DNA from: Rhizorhabdus phycosphaerae
Lineage (GTDB): Bacteria; Pseudomonadota; Alphaproteobacteria; Sphingomonadales; Sphingomonadaceae
Assembly (NCBI RefSeq): GCF_011044255.1
Contig: NZ_CP049107.1
Coordinates: 1,798,001 to 1,862,000, forward strand
Direction of reading: 5' to 3'
DNA: 64,000 nt
Shown: positions 28,837-36,357 of the stretch, in pieces
Layout: every line of letters starts with the position of its first letter
How positions within the stretch are numbered: the stretch's first letter is position 1
Translations under genes and position numbers: made by a program
Notes under the pieces: model-generated
What the model saw: only the letters and a program-made list of their open reading frames with translations
What the model was told of the DNA's origin: nothing
Database searches by the model: none

Positions 28837-30384
28837 TCAGGCTTGGGCCGCAATCTCTATCTCGAAACGGCCAGCGTCGCGGTCCTCGATCAGCGGCGCC
28901 CTGAACTGCCGGGCGATGCCGGTCACGACCCGCTCGAAGCGTACGATCGCGGGATAGGCGGCGATTGCGCCCGGCTCCATGCCGAAGGTCTCGATGCGCA
29001 GCCGAGCCCGACCGGGCGCTTCGGCAGGCTCGAGCGATATGAGCACCGATCCGCGAGGATTGCAGTGCATCATCAGTTCGATGACCTCGGTGATCAGGAA
29101 GGCCGCCGGAACGGCGACATCCTGCGTCACGTAGAGGTCGACCATATTGAGCGCGATCGGCATGCCGGCCGCTGCCGCGGGGGCGGAGCCACGAAGCGAA
29201 GCCGCCAGTTCTCCCGCGAGCGCGCGCATGGCGAGGCCGCGATTCTCCTCGAGCTCGGCATAGTGATTGCGGTGGACGACCGCGAGCGCGTCGACACGCC
29301 GCTGTATCGCCCCGTAAGCGGCGGCTACATCGCCCTCGGCGCCACGGGCGTGCAGATTGATGAGGCTGGAGACCACCTGGAGGTTGTTCTTGACCCGGTG
29401 ATGGACCTCCCGCGTCAGCCGGGTCTGGCGCGCCAGCCCTTCCTCCAGTTCGGTTTCATGCTTCTGGATGCGCGCGGTGACCGATGCGAAGCTGTCGGCA
29501 AGGTCGCGAATTTCGTGACTGGGCGTGGTGATGCGCGGCAGCGGAAAGGTGCCGCGCGATCCTTCCCAGGTCTCGATCGAGCGCTTGATCTGGGCGAGCG
29601 GCGACAGGAGCAGCCTGTTGATGATGTACCAGCCGGCAAAGGCCGCGGCGGCCCACATCAGCAGAGGAAGCAGGACCAGAAGGAGCGTCCGCGCACCGGT
29701 CGAAGCCGGGGCGAACTCGGCAACGAGCGCCAGCCGGCCATCGCTGACGGGAAGCGAGATGACCAGCGGCGCGCCGTCGCCTGCCTGCGATTCCCCGGCG
29801 AAAATCTCGACCTCGGAGTCGCCCTGGCGCAGCGTCAGCCGGATCGGGCGAATGCCGACATCCTCCGCCACGTCGCGCCGAACGTCCTCGATGGGAACAT
29901 CGGCCTCCGCAAGCAGGCTGCCGTCATCGCGCGCCGCGGTCAGCCGGAAAGTCTTGCTCGCCTGGTCGAGCCAGACATGATCGACCATCGGGTGGCTGGC
30001 CGCGACCTGTTCGATGGCGGCGCCGTGCGACTGGCACAGCTTACGTCCCGATTCGTCGAACAGCGCGATCGGCGGCCGCGAGGGCGCGGCGACGGCCTGA
30101 CGAGCAAGCGCGCTGCAGAGATAGGGAACGTCCTGAATGCTCGCCGCCGGCAGCCGCACCGCATCGAGGCCCCGGTTTATCCGGGCCTCGATCTGCGAAA
30201 CGTAGAGGGCGGCGGCCGTCTGGGCGGCAGCGCGGCGCTCGGCCGAGGCCGAGCGGGCCATATCGAGCGAGGTGAGCAGCGCGATGAGGCCCAGCGGAAG
30301 CATTGCCGCCGACATGATGATCAGCATCTTCGTGCCGCTGGGCAGCCGCGCGAAAGACAACCGGTTGGGAAAACCCACCATCAA
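28837..30384 (-). CDS. phyK: Membrane HisKA_2/HWE-type histidine kinase, PhyK-like sensor of the general stress response
   Basis: 515 aa. Membrane helices at about 20-42 and 235-257 enclose a periplasmic sensor domain of roughly 190 residues; a HAMP-like stretch follows, then a HisKA_2 dimerisation domain whose phosphorylated His lies in EVHHRVKNNLQVVSSLI (near residue 350). The C-terminal ATPase domain is divergent: a clear N-box is not seen (VTEVIELMMHC at that site) and G-boxes are weak, a known feature of some stress-response HWE/HisKA_2 kinases. It is 58 bases downstream of nepR on the same strand and opposite phyR, which makes PhyR the likely phosphorylation partner. Signal unknown. Confidence 0.85.
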   Translation of the reverse strand: MMVGFPNRLSFARLPSGTKMLIIMSAAMLPLGLIALLTSLDMARSASAERRAAAQTAAALYVSQIEARINRGLDAVRLPAASIQDVPYLCSALARQAVAAPSRPPIALFDESGRKLCQSHGAAIEQVAASHPMVDHVWLDQASKTFRLTAARDDGSLLAEADVPIEDVRRDVAEDVGIRPIRLTLRQGDSEVEIFAGESQAGDGAPLVISLPVSDGRLALVAEFAPASTGARTLLLVLLPLLMWAAAAFAGWYIINRLLLSPLAQIKRSIETWEGSRGTFPLPRITTPSHEIRDLADSFASVTARIQKHETELEEGLARQTRLTREVHHRVKNNLQVVSSLINLHARGAEGDVAAAYGAIQRRVDALAVVHRNHYAELEENRGLAMRALAGELAASLRGSAPAAAAGMPIALNMVDLYVTQDVAVPAAFLITEVIELMMHCNPRGSVLISLEPAEAPGRARLRIETFGMEPGAIAAYPAIVRFERVVTGIARQFRAPLIEDRDAGRFEIEIAAQA

Positions 30385-30442
30385 AAGCCTCCCCGACCCC
30401 TGAGGCGGATCCGCAGGGGAACGGAAGGTTTAAGGGACATGG

Positions 30443-30649
30443 TCAGTTCAACTTGTTCAACAGATCCAGGAATTCGTTTGGAATCGGCTCGTCCACGGCC
30501 TGCGAATAGACGGAACGCAGAGCATCGCCCACGTTCGCATCGCGGGGAGATTCCTCCCGTCGCCGCTGCGTGGACTTGCTTCCACTCTTGTCGCCCTCGG
30601 GCGTCCCTGAACTTTCCTTTGCCAACCGGCTTTGGCCCCTGACCTGCAT
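30443..30649 (-). CDS. nepR: Anti-sigma factor NepR
   Basis: 68 aa from ATG 30649; the frame is open upstream to a GTG at 30718, but the shorter form fits NepR size. The N-terminal half is charged and disordered (Lys, Ser, Arg). The conserved two-helix NepR core is at the C-terminus: VGDALRSVYSQAVDEPIPNEFLDLLNKLN. NepR holds the sigma factor EcfG inactive until phosphorylated PhyR binds NepR instead. Upstream of the kinase gene and divergent from phyR, the classical alphaproteobacterial layout. A near-consensus EcfG promoter lies about 115 bases before it. Confidence 0.9.
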   Translation of the reverse strand: MQVRGQSRLAKESSGTPEGDKSGSKSTQRRREESPRDANVGDALRSVYSQAVDEPIPNEFLDLLNKLN

Positions 30650-30762
30650 GTGGTTGTCCAATGCTCTCCCACGCAACGGTGCCGATGGACTCCGCCCCGC
30701 CTGGATCGATCCGGACACGTATCATTTTCCCGATGGTGGTAAAATGTACGCGTCGCCGATGA

Positions 30763-30787
30763 AACAAAAAACTCCGACGATTGTTCC
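30763..30787 (-). promoter_or_regulatory. Probable EcfG-dependent promoter of nepR
   Basis: Minus strand: GGAAC at 30787-30783, 16-base spacer, then TGTT at 30766-30763, one mismatch from the EcfG consensus GGAAC-N16/17-CGTT. It faces nepR, giving a leader of about 105 bases, and would make the anti-sigma/kinase unit part of its own regulon, which is usual in these systems. Confidence 0.6.
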
Positions 30788-30924
30788 CTAGCCCGAGCGC
30801 CTCTTTTTTTCAGGTTCAAATTTGAGGCGGCGGGTGTCTTCCGCGTTACCGGTGGGGCTGCTACCTTTCCCGACGGTACGATGGTGGTCAGCCGCTTTCA
30901 TATCTTCAGGGAGTGTTGATACAC

Positions 30925-31725
30925 ATGTCGCTCGGTCAGAAAATCGCCCCGCACCTGCCGTTCCTTCGTCGTTACGCCCGCGCCCTGACCGGCAGCCAGC
31001 AGCATGGCGACACCTATGTCCGCGCCACGCTGGAAGCGATCGTCGCCGCACCGGAGGATTTCCCCAAGGACGTGGACGTTCGCGTCGGCCTGTACCGCAC
31101 TTTCCAGGCTATCTGGAATTCCGCGCATTATGACGAGTTCGCAGAATCCGCAGTGGATACCGATGTCGAACGCGAGGCTATCGCCAATGCGCGCCTGAGT
31201 CGCATCACCCCGCTGTCGCGGCAGGCGCTTCTGCTCACGGCCATGGAAGGCTTCACCGTTCAGGATGCCGCCTATCTGATCGAGACCTCGCCCGAAGAGG
31301 TCGACGCGCTCGTCGCCGAGGCCATCGCGGAGATCGACCGCCAGACCCAGACCGACGTGCTGATCATCGAAGACGAGCCGATCATCGCGATGGATCTGGA
31401 AACGATCGTTCGCGATCTCGGCCACAATGTCAGCGGCGTCGCCGTGACCCGCGACGAGGCGGTCGCCCAGGCCCATGCCCAGCGCCCCGGCCTCGTGCTT
31501 GCTGACATCCAGCTGGCCGACGACAGCTCGGGCATCGACGCGGTCAAGGACATCCTGGCCGAGTTCAGCGTGCCGGTCATCTTCATCACCGCCTTCCCCG
31601 AGCGGCTGCTGACCGGCGAGCGTCCAGAACCAACTTTCTTGATCACCAAGCCCTTCCAGCGCTCCACCGTAAAGGCCGCGATCAGCCAGGCGCTCTTCTT
31701 CAACGCCGCAACGATCGAGGCTTGA
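30925..31725 (+). CDS. phyR: General stress response regulator PhyR (sigma-like domain plus receiver)
   Basis: 266 aa from ATG 30925; a TTG at 30913 would add four residues. Residues 1-130 form a sigma-factor-like domain (LPFLRRYARALTGSQQHGD and SRQALLLTAMEGFTVQDAAYLIETSPEEVDALV), mimicking EcfG regions 2 and 4 but not DNA-binding. Residues 138-262 form a receiver with acidic pocket EDEP, phosphoacceptor Asp in LADIQLADDSSGID near 200 and Lys in ITKPF near 242. When phosphorylated it sequesters NepR and frees EcfG. Divergent from nepR and followed by ecfG, which has its own promoter. Confidence 0.95.
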   Translation: MSLGQKIAPHLPFLRRYARALTGSQQHGDTYVRATLEAIVAAPEDFPKDVDVRVGLYRTFQAIWNSAHYDEFAESAVDTDVEREAIANARLSRITPLSRQALLLTAMEGFTVQDAAYLIETSPEEVDALVAEAIAEIDRQTQTDVLIIEDEPIIAMDLETIVRDLGHNVSGVAVTRDEAVAQAHAQRPGLVLADIQLADDSSGIDAVKDILAEFSVPVIFITAFPERLLTGERPEPTFLITKPFQRSTVKAAISQALFFNAATIEA

Positions 31726-31753
31726 GGTTAGAGGTTTCGGCTCCGTTTCGATT

Positions 31754-31778
31754 GGAACCGACTTGCCGCTGCGTCGTT
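31754..31778 (+). promoter_or_regulatory. EcfG-dependent promoter of ecfG (perfect consensus)
   Basis: GGAAC at 31754-31758, exactly 16 bases, CGTT at 31775-31778: a full match to the EcfG consensus, 51 bases before the ecfG ATG. Indicates positive autoregulation of the sigma factor. Sequence match is direct; use is inferred. Confidence 0.85.
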
Positions 31779-31829
31779 GGTGCGGCGTGGCGGTGACGGT
31801 GAAGTTCCCGCCGAAGAGATGGGGAGCCG

Positions 31830-32516
31830 ATGGCTGTACTGGCGAAAGTAGCGGCTTATCCGAAGCCGAGCGGGGTAGCTGACGACATGGACGACGAAGA
31901 CAATCTTCTCGAAACCAGCGAGCCGGTGCCCCATGCGGCGCTTTCCGACGAGGAGTTCAAGATCGAGCTGGCGCGGGTCATCCCGCATCTGCGCGCCTTT
32001 GGCCGCTCACTGTCGGGCAACCGCGATCTCGCCGACGATCTGGTGCAGGAAACGCTGATGAAGGCCTGGGCTGCCCGGGCGCGTTTTCAGGCAGGCACGA
32101 ACATGCGCGCCTGGACGTTCATCATCCTGCGCAACCTTTTCCTCTCGCAGATGCGCCGTGCGCGCTTTCGCGGCGAATGGGACGAGAATGCGGCCGCCAA
32201 GATTCTCTCGGCACCCGCCTCCCAGGATCGCCACATCGAACTCGCGGACATGCAGCGTGCGCTGCTCCACCTGCCCCAGCCGCAGCGCGAAGCGCTGATT
32301 CTGGTCGGAGCGGGCGGCTTCTCCTACGAAGAGGCTGCGGATATCTGCGGCTGTGCGGTCGGTACGATAAAGAGCCGCGTGGCCCGTGGCCGTACCGCGC
32401 TCGAACAGTTGCTCGATCATGGCCAGTTGCCCTCGCGGCGCGACCACCACACCGATCCTGCAACCTCGACGCTCGAACAGATCATGGCGGACGTAGACCA
32501 GTTGAGTCGCGACTGA
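31830..32516 (+). CDS. ecfG: General stress sigma factor EcfG (ECF15 type)
   Basis: 228 aa from ATG 31830 with GGGGAG just upstream; an alternative ATG at 31887 would remove 19 variable residues. Region 2 is clear: LRAFGRSLSGNRDLADDLVQETLMKAWAARARFQAG and TFIILRNLFLSQMRRARFRGEW. Region 4 follows: ALLHLPQPQREALILVGAGGFSYEEAADICGCAVGTIKSRVARGRTALEQLL. These are strong hallmarks of the EcfG group. No C-terminal extra domain. It controls stress genes through GGAAC/CGTT promoters and is restrained by NepR. Ends shortly before a terminator shared with a convergent NepR-like gene. Confidence 0.95.
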   Translation: MAVLAKVAAYPKPSGVADDMDDEDNLLETSEPVPHAALSDEEFKIELARVIPHLRAFGRSLSGNRDLADDLVQETLMKAWAARARFQAGTNMRAWTFIILRNLFLSQMRRARFRGEWDENAAAKILSAPASQDRHIELADMQRALLHLPQPQREALILVGAGGFSYEEAADICGCAVGTIKSRVARGRTALEQLLDHGQLPSRRDHHTDPATSTLEQIMADVDQLSRD

Positions 32517-32594
32517 CCGGCCTGACACCTATGGCGGTGAGGCTGCTGGCCTGGCGCCCGGCAAAATGTCCTGTTCTCGAGAAATGTTGAAAAG

Positions 32595-32628
32595 AGCCCC
32601 CTGTCCCATCCGGACTGGGGGCTTTTTT
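32595..32628 (+). terminator. Intrinsic terminator between ecfG and the convergent nepR-like gene
   Basis: Stem AGCCCCC (32595-32601) / GGGGGCT (32617-32623), followed on the plus strand by a run of six Ts starting at 32623. On the minus strand it follows the stop codon of the second nepR-like gene, with AAAAG before the left arm read as CTTTT after the stem, so it may work in both directions. Confidence 0.8.
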
Positions 32629-32806
32629 ACGACCCGTCGAGCTTGCCCAACAGGCGGCGCATATCGTCCGGCAGCCCACAGCTGGCCGAATCAAATGCGG
32701 TGCGCAGTGCGTTGCCCAGCCCCTCATACCGCTGCGGCGGTTGAACGATGCGTCCCCGGCTGAACCGGGCCATCGTTGCTGGGTCGGAGGAGGGACGCTT
32801 TTCCAT
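32627..32806 (-). CDS. Second NepR-like anti-sigma protein (59 aa)
   Basis: A 59-aa frame from ATG 32806 to TAA at 32627. The N-terminus is short and basic (MEKRPSSDPATMARFSRGR); the C-terminal half, GLGNALRTAFDSA then GLPDDMRRLLGKLD, aligns with the NepR core 2 kb away: G-x-ALR-[ST], [IL]-P-[ND]-[DE] and LL-x-KL-[ND] are shared in the same spacing. It converges on ecfG with the terminator between them. A near-perfect EcfG promoter directly precedes it. Likely a paralogous anti-sigma factor giving extra negative feedback; could also be a degenerate copy, but the frame is intact. No clear Shine-Dalgarno, so it may be leaderless. Confidence 0.75.
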   Translation of the reverse strand: MEKRPSSDPATMARFSRGRIVQPPQRYEGLGNALRTAFDSASCGLPDDMRRLLGKLDGS

Positions 32807-32815
32807 AAATCAGAT

Positions 32816-32840
32816 AACGCATTGAACCGCGCAAGTTTCC
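32816..32840 (-). promoter_or_regulatory. Probable EcfG-dependent promoter of the second nepR-like gene
   Basis: Minus strand: GGAAA at 32840-32836, 16-base spacer, CGTT at 32819-32816, one mismatch in the -35 element. The -10 ends 9 bases before the ATG at 32806, so the transcript would be leaderless or nearly so. Confidence 0.55.
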
Positions 32841-32879
32841 GGATGTTGCACTACCGTTCAAATACCCTATCCATCGGCG

Positions 32880-35570
32880 ATGGACCCACGATCCCGGCAT
32901 GAGAAGCTGGACGACGCCCTGCGGAGAGTTGGAGACCATTCCCCCTTCCTCGCGGGCCTCGTCAAAAGACATCCCGACATCGTCCAGCGGCTTCATGCCG
33001 CCGGACTTTCCGACACGATCGCATCGGGCCTAGACGAGGCGCGAGGGGAAGATGTGGGGCGCATGCTGCGCGTCCAGCGGCAGATCGTGTCGCTGGCGAC
33101 AGGTCTGGCCGATCTGGCAGGCATCGCTTCGTTCGAGGAGGTGGTGTCGCAGCTCTCCGCCTTCGCAGACCATGCGCTCGACCTCGCCATCCGCTCGGCC
33201 ATTCTTGAGCGGGCGCCAGGGGAGGAGCCACGGGGAATGGCGGCGCTGGCACTCGGCAAACACGGCAGCCGCGAACTCAACTATTCGTCCGACATCGACC
33301 CGATCCTGATCTTCGATCCGGGCACACTGCCCCATCGCACACGCGAGGAGCCGGTCGAGGCGGCGGTCCGGATCACGCGCCGCGTGCTGGAACTGCTGCA
33401 GAACCGCGATGCCGACGGCTATGTCTTCCGCGTCGATCTACGCTTGCGCCCTTCACCCGAGGCCTCTCCCCTCGCCCTGCCGATCGACGCCGCGCTGAGC
33501 TATTATGAGTCGGCCGCGCTGCCATGGGAAAGGGCTGCCTTCATCCGCGCCAGGGCTGCCGCAGGCGATGTCGCGCTGGGGACCGAATTTCTGGAGGCCA
33601 TTCGGCCCTTTGTTTGGCGCCGGTCGCTCGATTTCGGAGCGGTGCAGGAAATCCGCCAGATCTCCCGCCGGATTCGCGACCATTTCGCGCAGAGCCAGAT
33701 GCTCGGCCCGGGCTATGACCTGAAGCGCGGACGGGGCGGCATCCGCGAAATCGAGTTTTTCGCGCAGATCCACCAATTGATTCACGGCGGACGCGAACCC
33801 GCGCTGCGGGCCCCGGCGACGCTGGATGCGCTGCAGGCGCTGGGCGAGGCAGGGCGGATCGATCCGCAGACCGCACGCGATCTGGCATTGGCCTATCGGC
33901 TCTATCGCACGATCGAGCATCGGCTTCAGATGGTGGACGACCTGCAGACCCACCGCCTGCCAAAGGATGCGGACGCCCTGACCAATGTCGCCCGGCTGCA
34001 CGGCCTGAGCGACGGCGACGCGCTCGTCGATCTTCTCCAGCCGCATGTCGAGCGCGTGGGGGCCGTCTATGATGGGCTCGACGGCGACGCGGAAGAGCGA
34101 ATGCCTATGGAGGCCGAGAAGCTCGAGGCCGCACTGGCCGAGGCTGGTTTCGACGACCCCGCCGCAGCGCGGCTGCGTATCGAGACGATGCGCGAGGGCA
34201 AGAGCCGTTCGCTGCGCACCGGCGTCGCGCAACAGGCGCTGGAGGCGATGCTGCCGACCCTCGTCAGGGCGCTCGGCAAGGCGCCCGCGCCGCAGGAGGC
34301 GCTGAGCCGCTTCGAGGATCTGGTCGCAGGCCTGCCGAGCGCGATCAACCTCTTCCGCCTGCTGCAGGCGCGGCCAGCACTGGCGCGCGCGCTCATAGAC
34401 GTTCTCAGCCACGCGCCCACCTTGTCGCAGGCGCTGGGTCGCCGACCCGCCCTGCTCGATGGGCTGATCGACGCAACCGCCCTGGAACCGCCGCCCTCGG
34501 TCGAGGTGCTGGTCGCCGAACTCGCCCATGGCGAGCGCTCGGAGAATTACGAACTGCTGCTCGACAGGGTGCGTCAGATGGTGGGGGAGCGGCGCTTCGC
34601 CCTCGGCGTGCAGCTGATCGAAGCGGCCTCCGACCCGATCGAGGTCGGACATGGCTATGCGCGGGTAGCGGAAGCGGCGCTCGACGTGCTCGCACGCGCG
34701 ACGGTGGCGGAGTTCGAGGCGGCCCATGGCAAGGTGCCGGGCGGTGAACTGATCGTGATCGCTCTGGGCCGACTGGGCGGAGGCGCCCTCACCCACGCGT
34801 CCGACCTCGATATCGTCTATCTGTTCAGCGGCGACATCATGACCGAGTCCGATGGTGCCCGCCCGCTGGGCGCCACCACCTATTTCAACCGGCTGGCCCA
34901 GCGCGTCTCGGCGGCGCTTTCGGTCTCGACCGCGGCCGGCCCCCTGTACGAGGTCGATACGCGGCTGCGGCCATCGGGGACTCAGGGGCCTCTGGCGGTG
35001 TCGATCGAGAGTTTCGAGCGCTATCAGCGGGAGAGCGCCTGGACCTGGGAGCATATGGCGCTCACCCGCGCCCGGCCCCTCTTCGGCTCGCCCCCCGCGC
35101 GCGGCGCCGTGCAGAGGATTATCGACGATATCCTTCAGCAGGAGCGGGACGATAGCTCGCTGACCGCCGATGTCGTCAAGATGCGGGGCGATATCGCGCG
35201 GCACAAGCCGCCATCGAGCGCCTTCGATGTCAAACTCGTCGAAGGCGGCCTGGTCGACTGCGAGTTCACTGTCCACCTGCTTCAATTGCGGCACCGGCGC
35301 GGCCTCAGCCCCCGGCTCCGCGTGGCGATGCGGGCACTGGCCGAAGACGGCCTGATCGATCCCGCGCTGATCGGCGCGCATGAATTGCTGACGCGATTGC
35401 TGGTGACGCAGCGGCTCGTCTCTCCCGCCTCGGCCGAGCCGCCGCCAGCGTCGCGCGATCTGGTCGCGCGCAGCTGCGGAGAGCCCGACTGGCCCGCCTT
35501 GGTTAAAGGCTATGAAAGCGCGAAGATGCTGGTCCGCAGCGAATGGATAAGGGCGGCCGGCATCGCATGA
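32880..35570 (+). CDS. glnE: Bifunctional glutamine synthetase adenylyltransferase/adenylyl-removing enzyme GlnE
   Basis: 896 aa, usual size for GlnE. Two nucleotidyltransferase domains joined by helical linkers: N-terminal half with GKHGSRELNYSSDIDPI near residue 128 (deadenylylase) and C-terminal half with GRLGGGALTHASDLDIVYLF near residue 630 (adenylylase), each with the G[GS]...DxD metal-binding motif. It adds or removes AMP on glutamine synthetase in response to PII signalling. Divergent from the nepR-like gene with 73 bases between. The motif RGRGGIREIEFFAQ is also characteristic. Confidence 0.95.
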   Translation: MDPRSRHEKLDDALRRVGDHSPFLAGLVKRHPDIVQRLHAAGLSDTIASGLDEARGEDVGRMLRVQRQIVSLATGLADLAGIASFEEVVSQLSAFADHALDLAIRSAILERAPGEEPRGMAALALGKHGSRELNYSSDIDPILIFDPGTLPHRTREEPVEAAVRITRRVLELLQNRDADGYVFRVDLRLRPSPEASPLALPIDAALSYYESAALPWERAAFIRARAAAGDVALGTEFLEAIRPFVWRRSLDFGAVQEIRQISRRIRDHFAQSQMLGPGYDLKRGRGGIREIEFFAQIHQLIHGGREPALRAPATLDALQALGEAGRIDPQTARDLALAYRLYRTIEHRLQMVDDLQTHRLPKDADALTNVARLHGLSDGDALVDLLQPHVERVGAVYDGLDGDAEERMPMEAEKLEAALAEAGFDDPAAARLRIETMREGKSRSLRTGVAQQALEAMLPTLVRALGKAPAPQEALSRFEDLVAGLPSAINLFRLLQARPALARALIDVLSHAPTLSQALGRRPALLDGLIDATALEPPPSVEVLVAELAHGERSENYELLLDRVRQMVGERRFALGVQLIEAASDPIEVGHGYARVAEAALDVLARATVAEFEAAHGKVPGGELIVIALGRLGGGALTHASDLDIVYLFSGDIMTESDGARPLGATTYFNRLAQRVSAALSVSTAAGPLYEVDTRLRPSGTQGPLAVSIESFERYQRESAWTWEHMALTRARPLFGSPPARGAVQRIIDDILQQERDDSSLTADVVKMRGDIARHKPPSSAFDVKLVEGGLVDCEFTVHLLQLRHRRGLSPRLRVAMRALAEDGLIDPALIGAHELLTRLLVTQRLVSPASAEPPPASRDLVARSCGEPDWPALVKGYESAKMLVRSEWIRAAGIA

Positions 35571-35890
35571 TGCCCGGAAATCCGGGGCTCGAGCTCGCCT
35601 CGCTCAGCCGAAAGAATAATCAGGGTTTCCCGATTTTAACCAGTCTGATCGACGCTCGCTTAAAGACTGGCTGCTATTCCAGGCAGCATCAAGTGTGCGT
35701 AGCGTAAGCGTAAGTGGACCGGTGGTCGTATTCACCGAAGGGCGCCCCAGCGTAACGGGGCGCCCCCAGTCCCCCCGCCGTGCCGGGTCCTGCCGGAGGG
35801 CGACGCCCTGGATGTTGCCGTTGTCCGCTGGGGAAGGTTGAAACCTCCCGCCCTGCCGTCCTAAGGACGATAAGAACAGGGAGACAGGCG
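35571..35890. other. 320-base intergenic region with a GC hairpin
   Basis: No gene supported here. It contains a perfect 9-bp inverted repeat, GGGCGCCCC at 35740-35748 and GGGGCGCCC at 35757-35765, with an 8-base loop; no T-run follows, so it could be a weak terminator of glnE or a leader structure of bcp. The last bases (AGGGAGA) give the bcp ribosome site. Confidence 0.6.
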
Positions 35891-36352
35891 ATGCTCAACG
35901 AAGGCGACAAGGCACCGGACGTGACGCTCGAACTGCCGGACGGCAGCAGCACGAGCATAGCGGCGGAAGCCGGCAAGACGCTGGTCCTCTATTTTTACCC
36001 CAAGGACGATACGCCGGGCTGCACCACCGAGGCGCAGGCCTTCTCCGCTCTTGCCGACGATTTCGCGGCGGCCGGCGCATCGGTGATCGGCGTATCCAAG
36101 GACAATGCCGCGCGCCATGCCAAGTTCATTGGCAAGCATGGCCTCAAGCTGCGGCTGGCGTCGGACAATGACGGTAGTGTCTGCGAGGCCTATGGCACCT
36201 GGATCGAGAAGACCCTCTATGGCCGCGCCTATATGGGCATCGACCGCGCCACCTTCCTGATCGACAAGGACGGCCGGATCGCCCGCATCTGGCGTAAGGT
36301 GAAGGTCAAGGGCCATGCCGAAGAGGTATTGGCCGCCGCGCAGGCGCTCTGA
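35891..36352 (+). CDS. bcp: Thioredoxin-dependent thiol peroxidase (Bcp/PrxQ peroxiredoxin)
   Basis: 153 aa from ATG 35891 with AGGGAG upstream. Reduces hydrogen peroxide and organic peroxides using thioredoxin. Conserved peroxiredoxin region YFYPKDDTPGCTTEAQAF carries the peroxidatic Cys near residue 45 with its Thr and Pro neighbours. The resolving Cys five residues later, seen in many Bcp proteins, is absent (Ala/Gln there), so this looks like a 1-Cys or alternative-Cys form; another cysteine lies in VCEAYGTW near residue 99. Convergent with the PepSY gene five bases away. Confidence 0.93.
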   Translation: MLNEGDKAPDVTLELPDGSSTSIAAEAGKTLVLYFYPKDDTPGCTTEAQAFSALADDFAAAGASVIGVSKDNAARHAKFIGKHGLKLRLASDNDGSVCEAYGTWIEKTLYGRAYMGIDRATFLIDKDGRIARIWRKVKVKGHAEEVLAAAQAL

Positions 36353-36357
36353 CGGAC

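Noticed and set aside
28735-30642. A 635-codon plus-strand frame opposite the PhyK-type kinase
   Set aside because: Shadow frame. The minus-strand product has clear membrane helices and HisKA_2 motif; the plus-strand product is Arg/Asp/Gly-rich without motif.
32482-32727. An 81-codon minus-strand frame at the ecfG end
   Set aside because: Offset frame overlapping ecfG and the NepR-like gene, no motif; the 59-aa frame in the neighbouring register has the NepR core.
33453-35381. A 642-codon minus-strand frame opposite glnE
   Set aside because: Shadow of a certain gene with two nucleotidyltransferase motifs.
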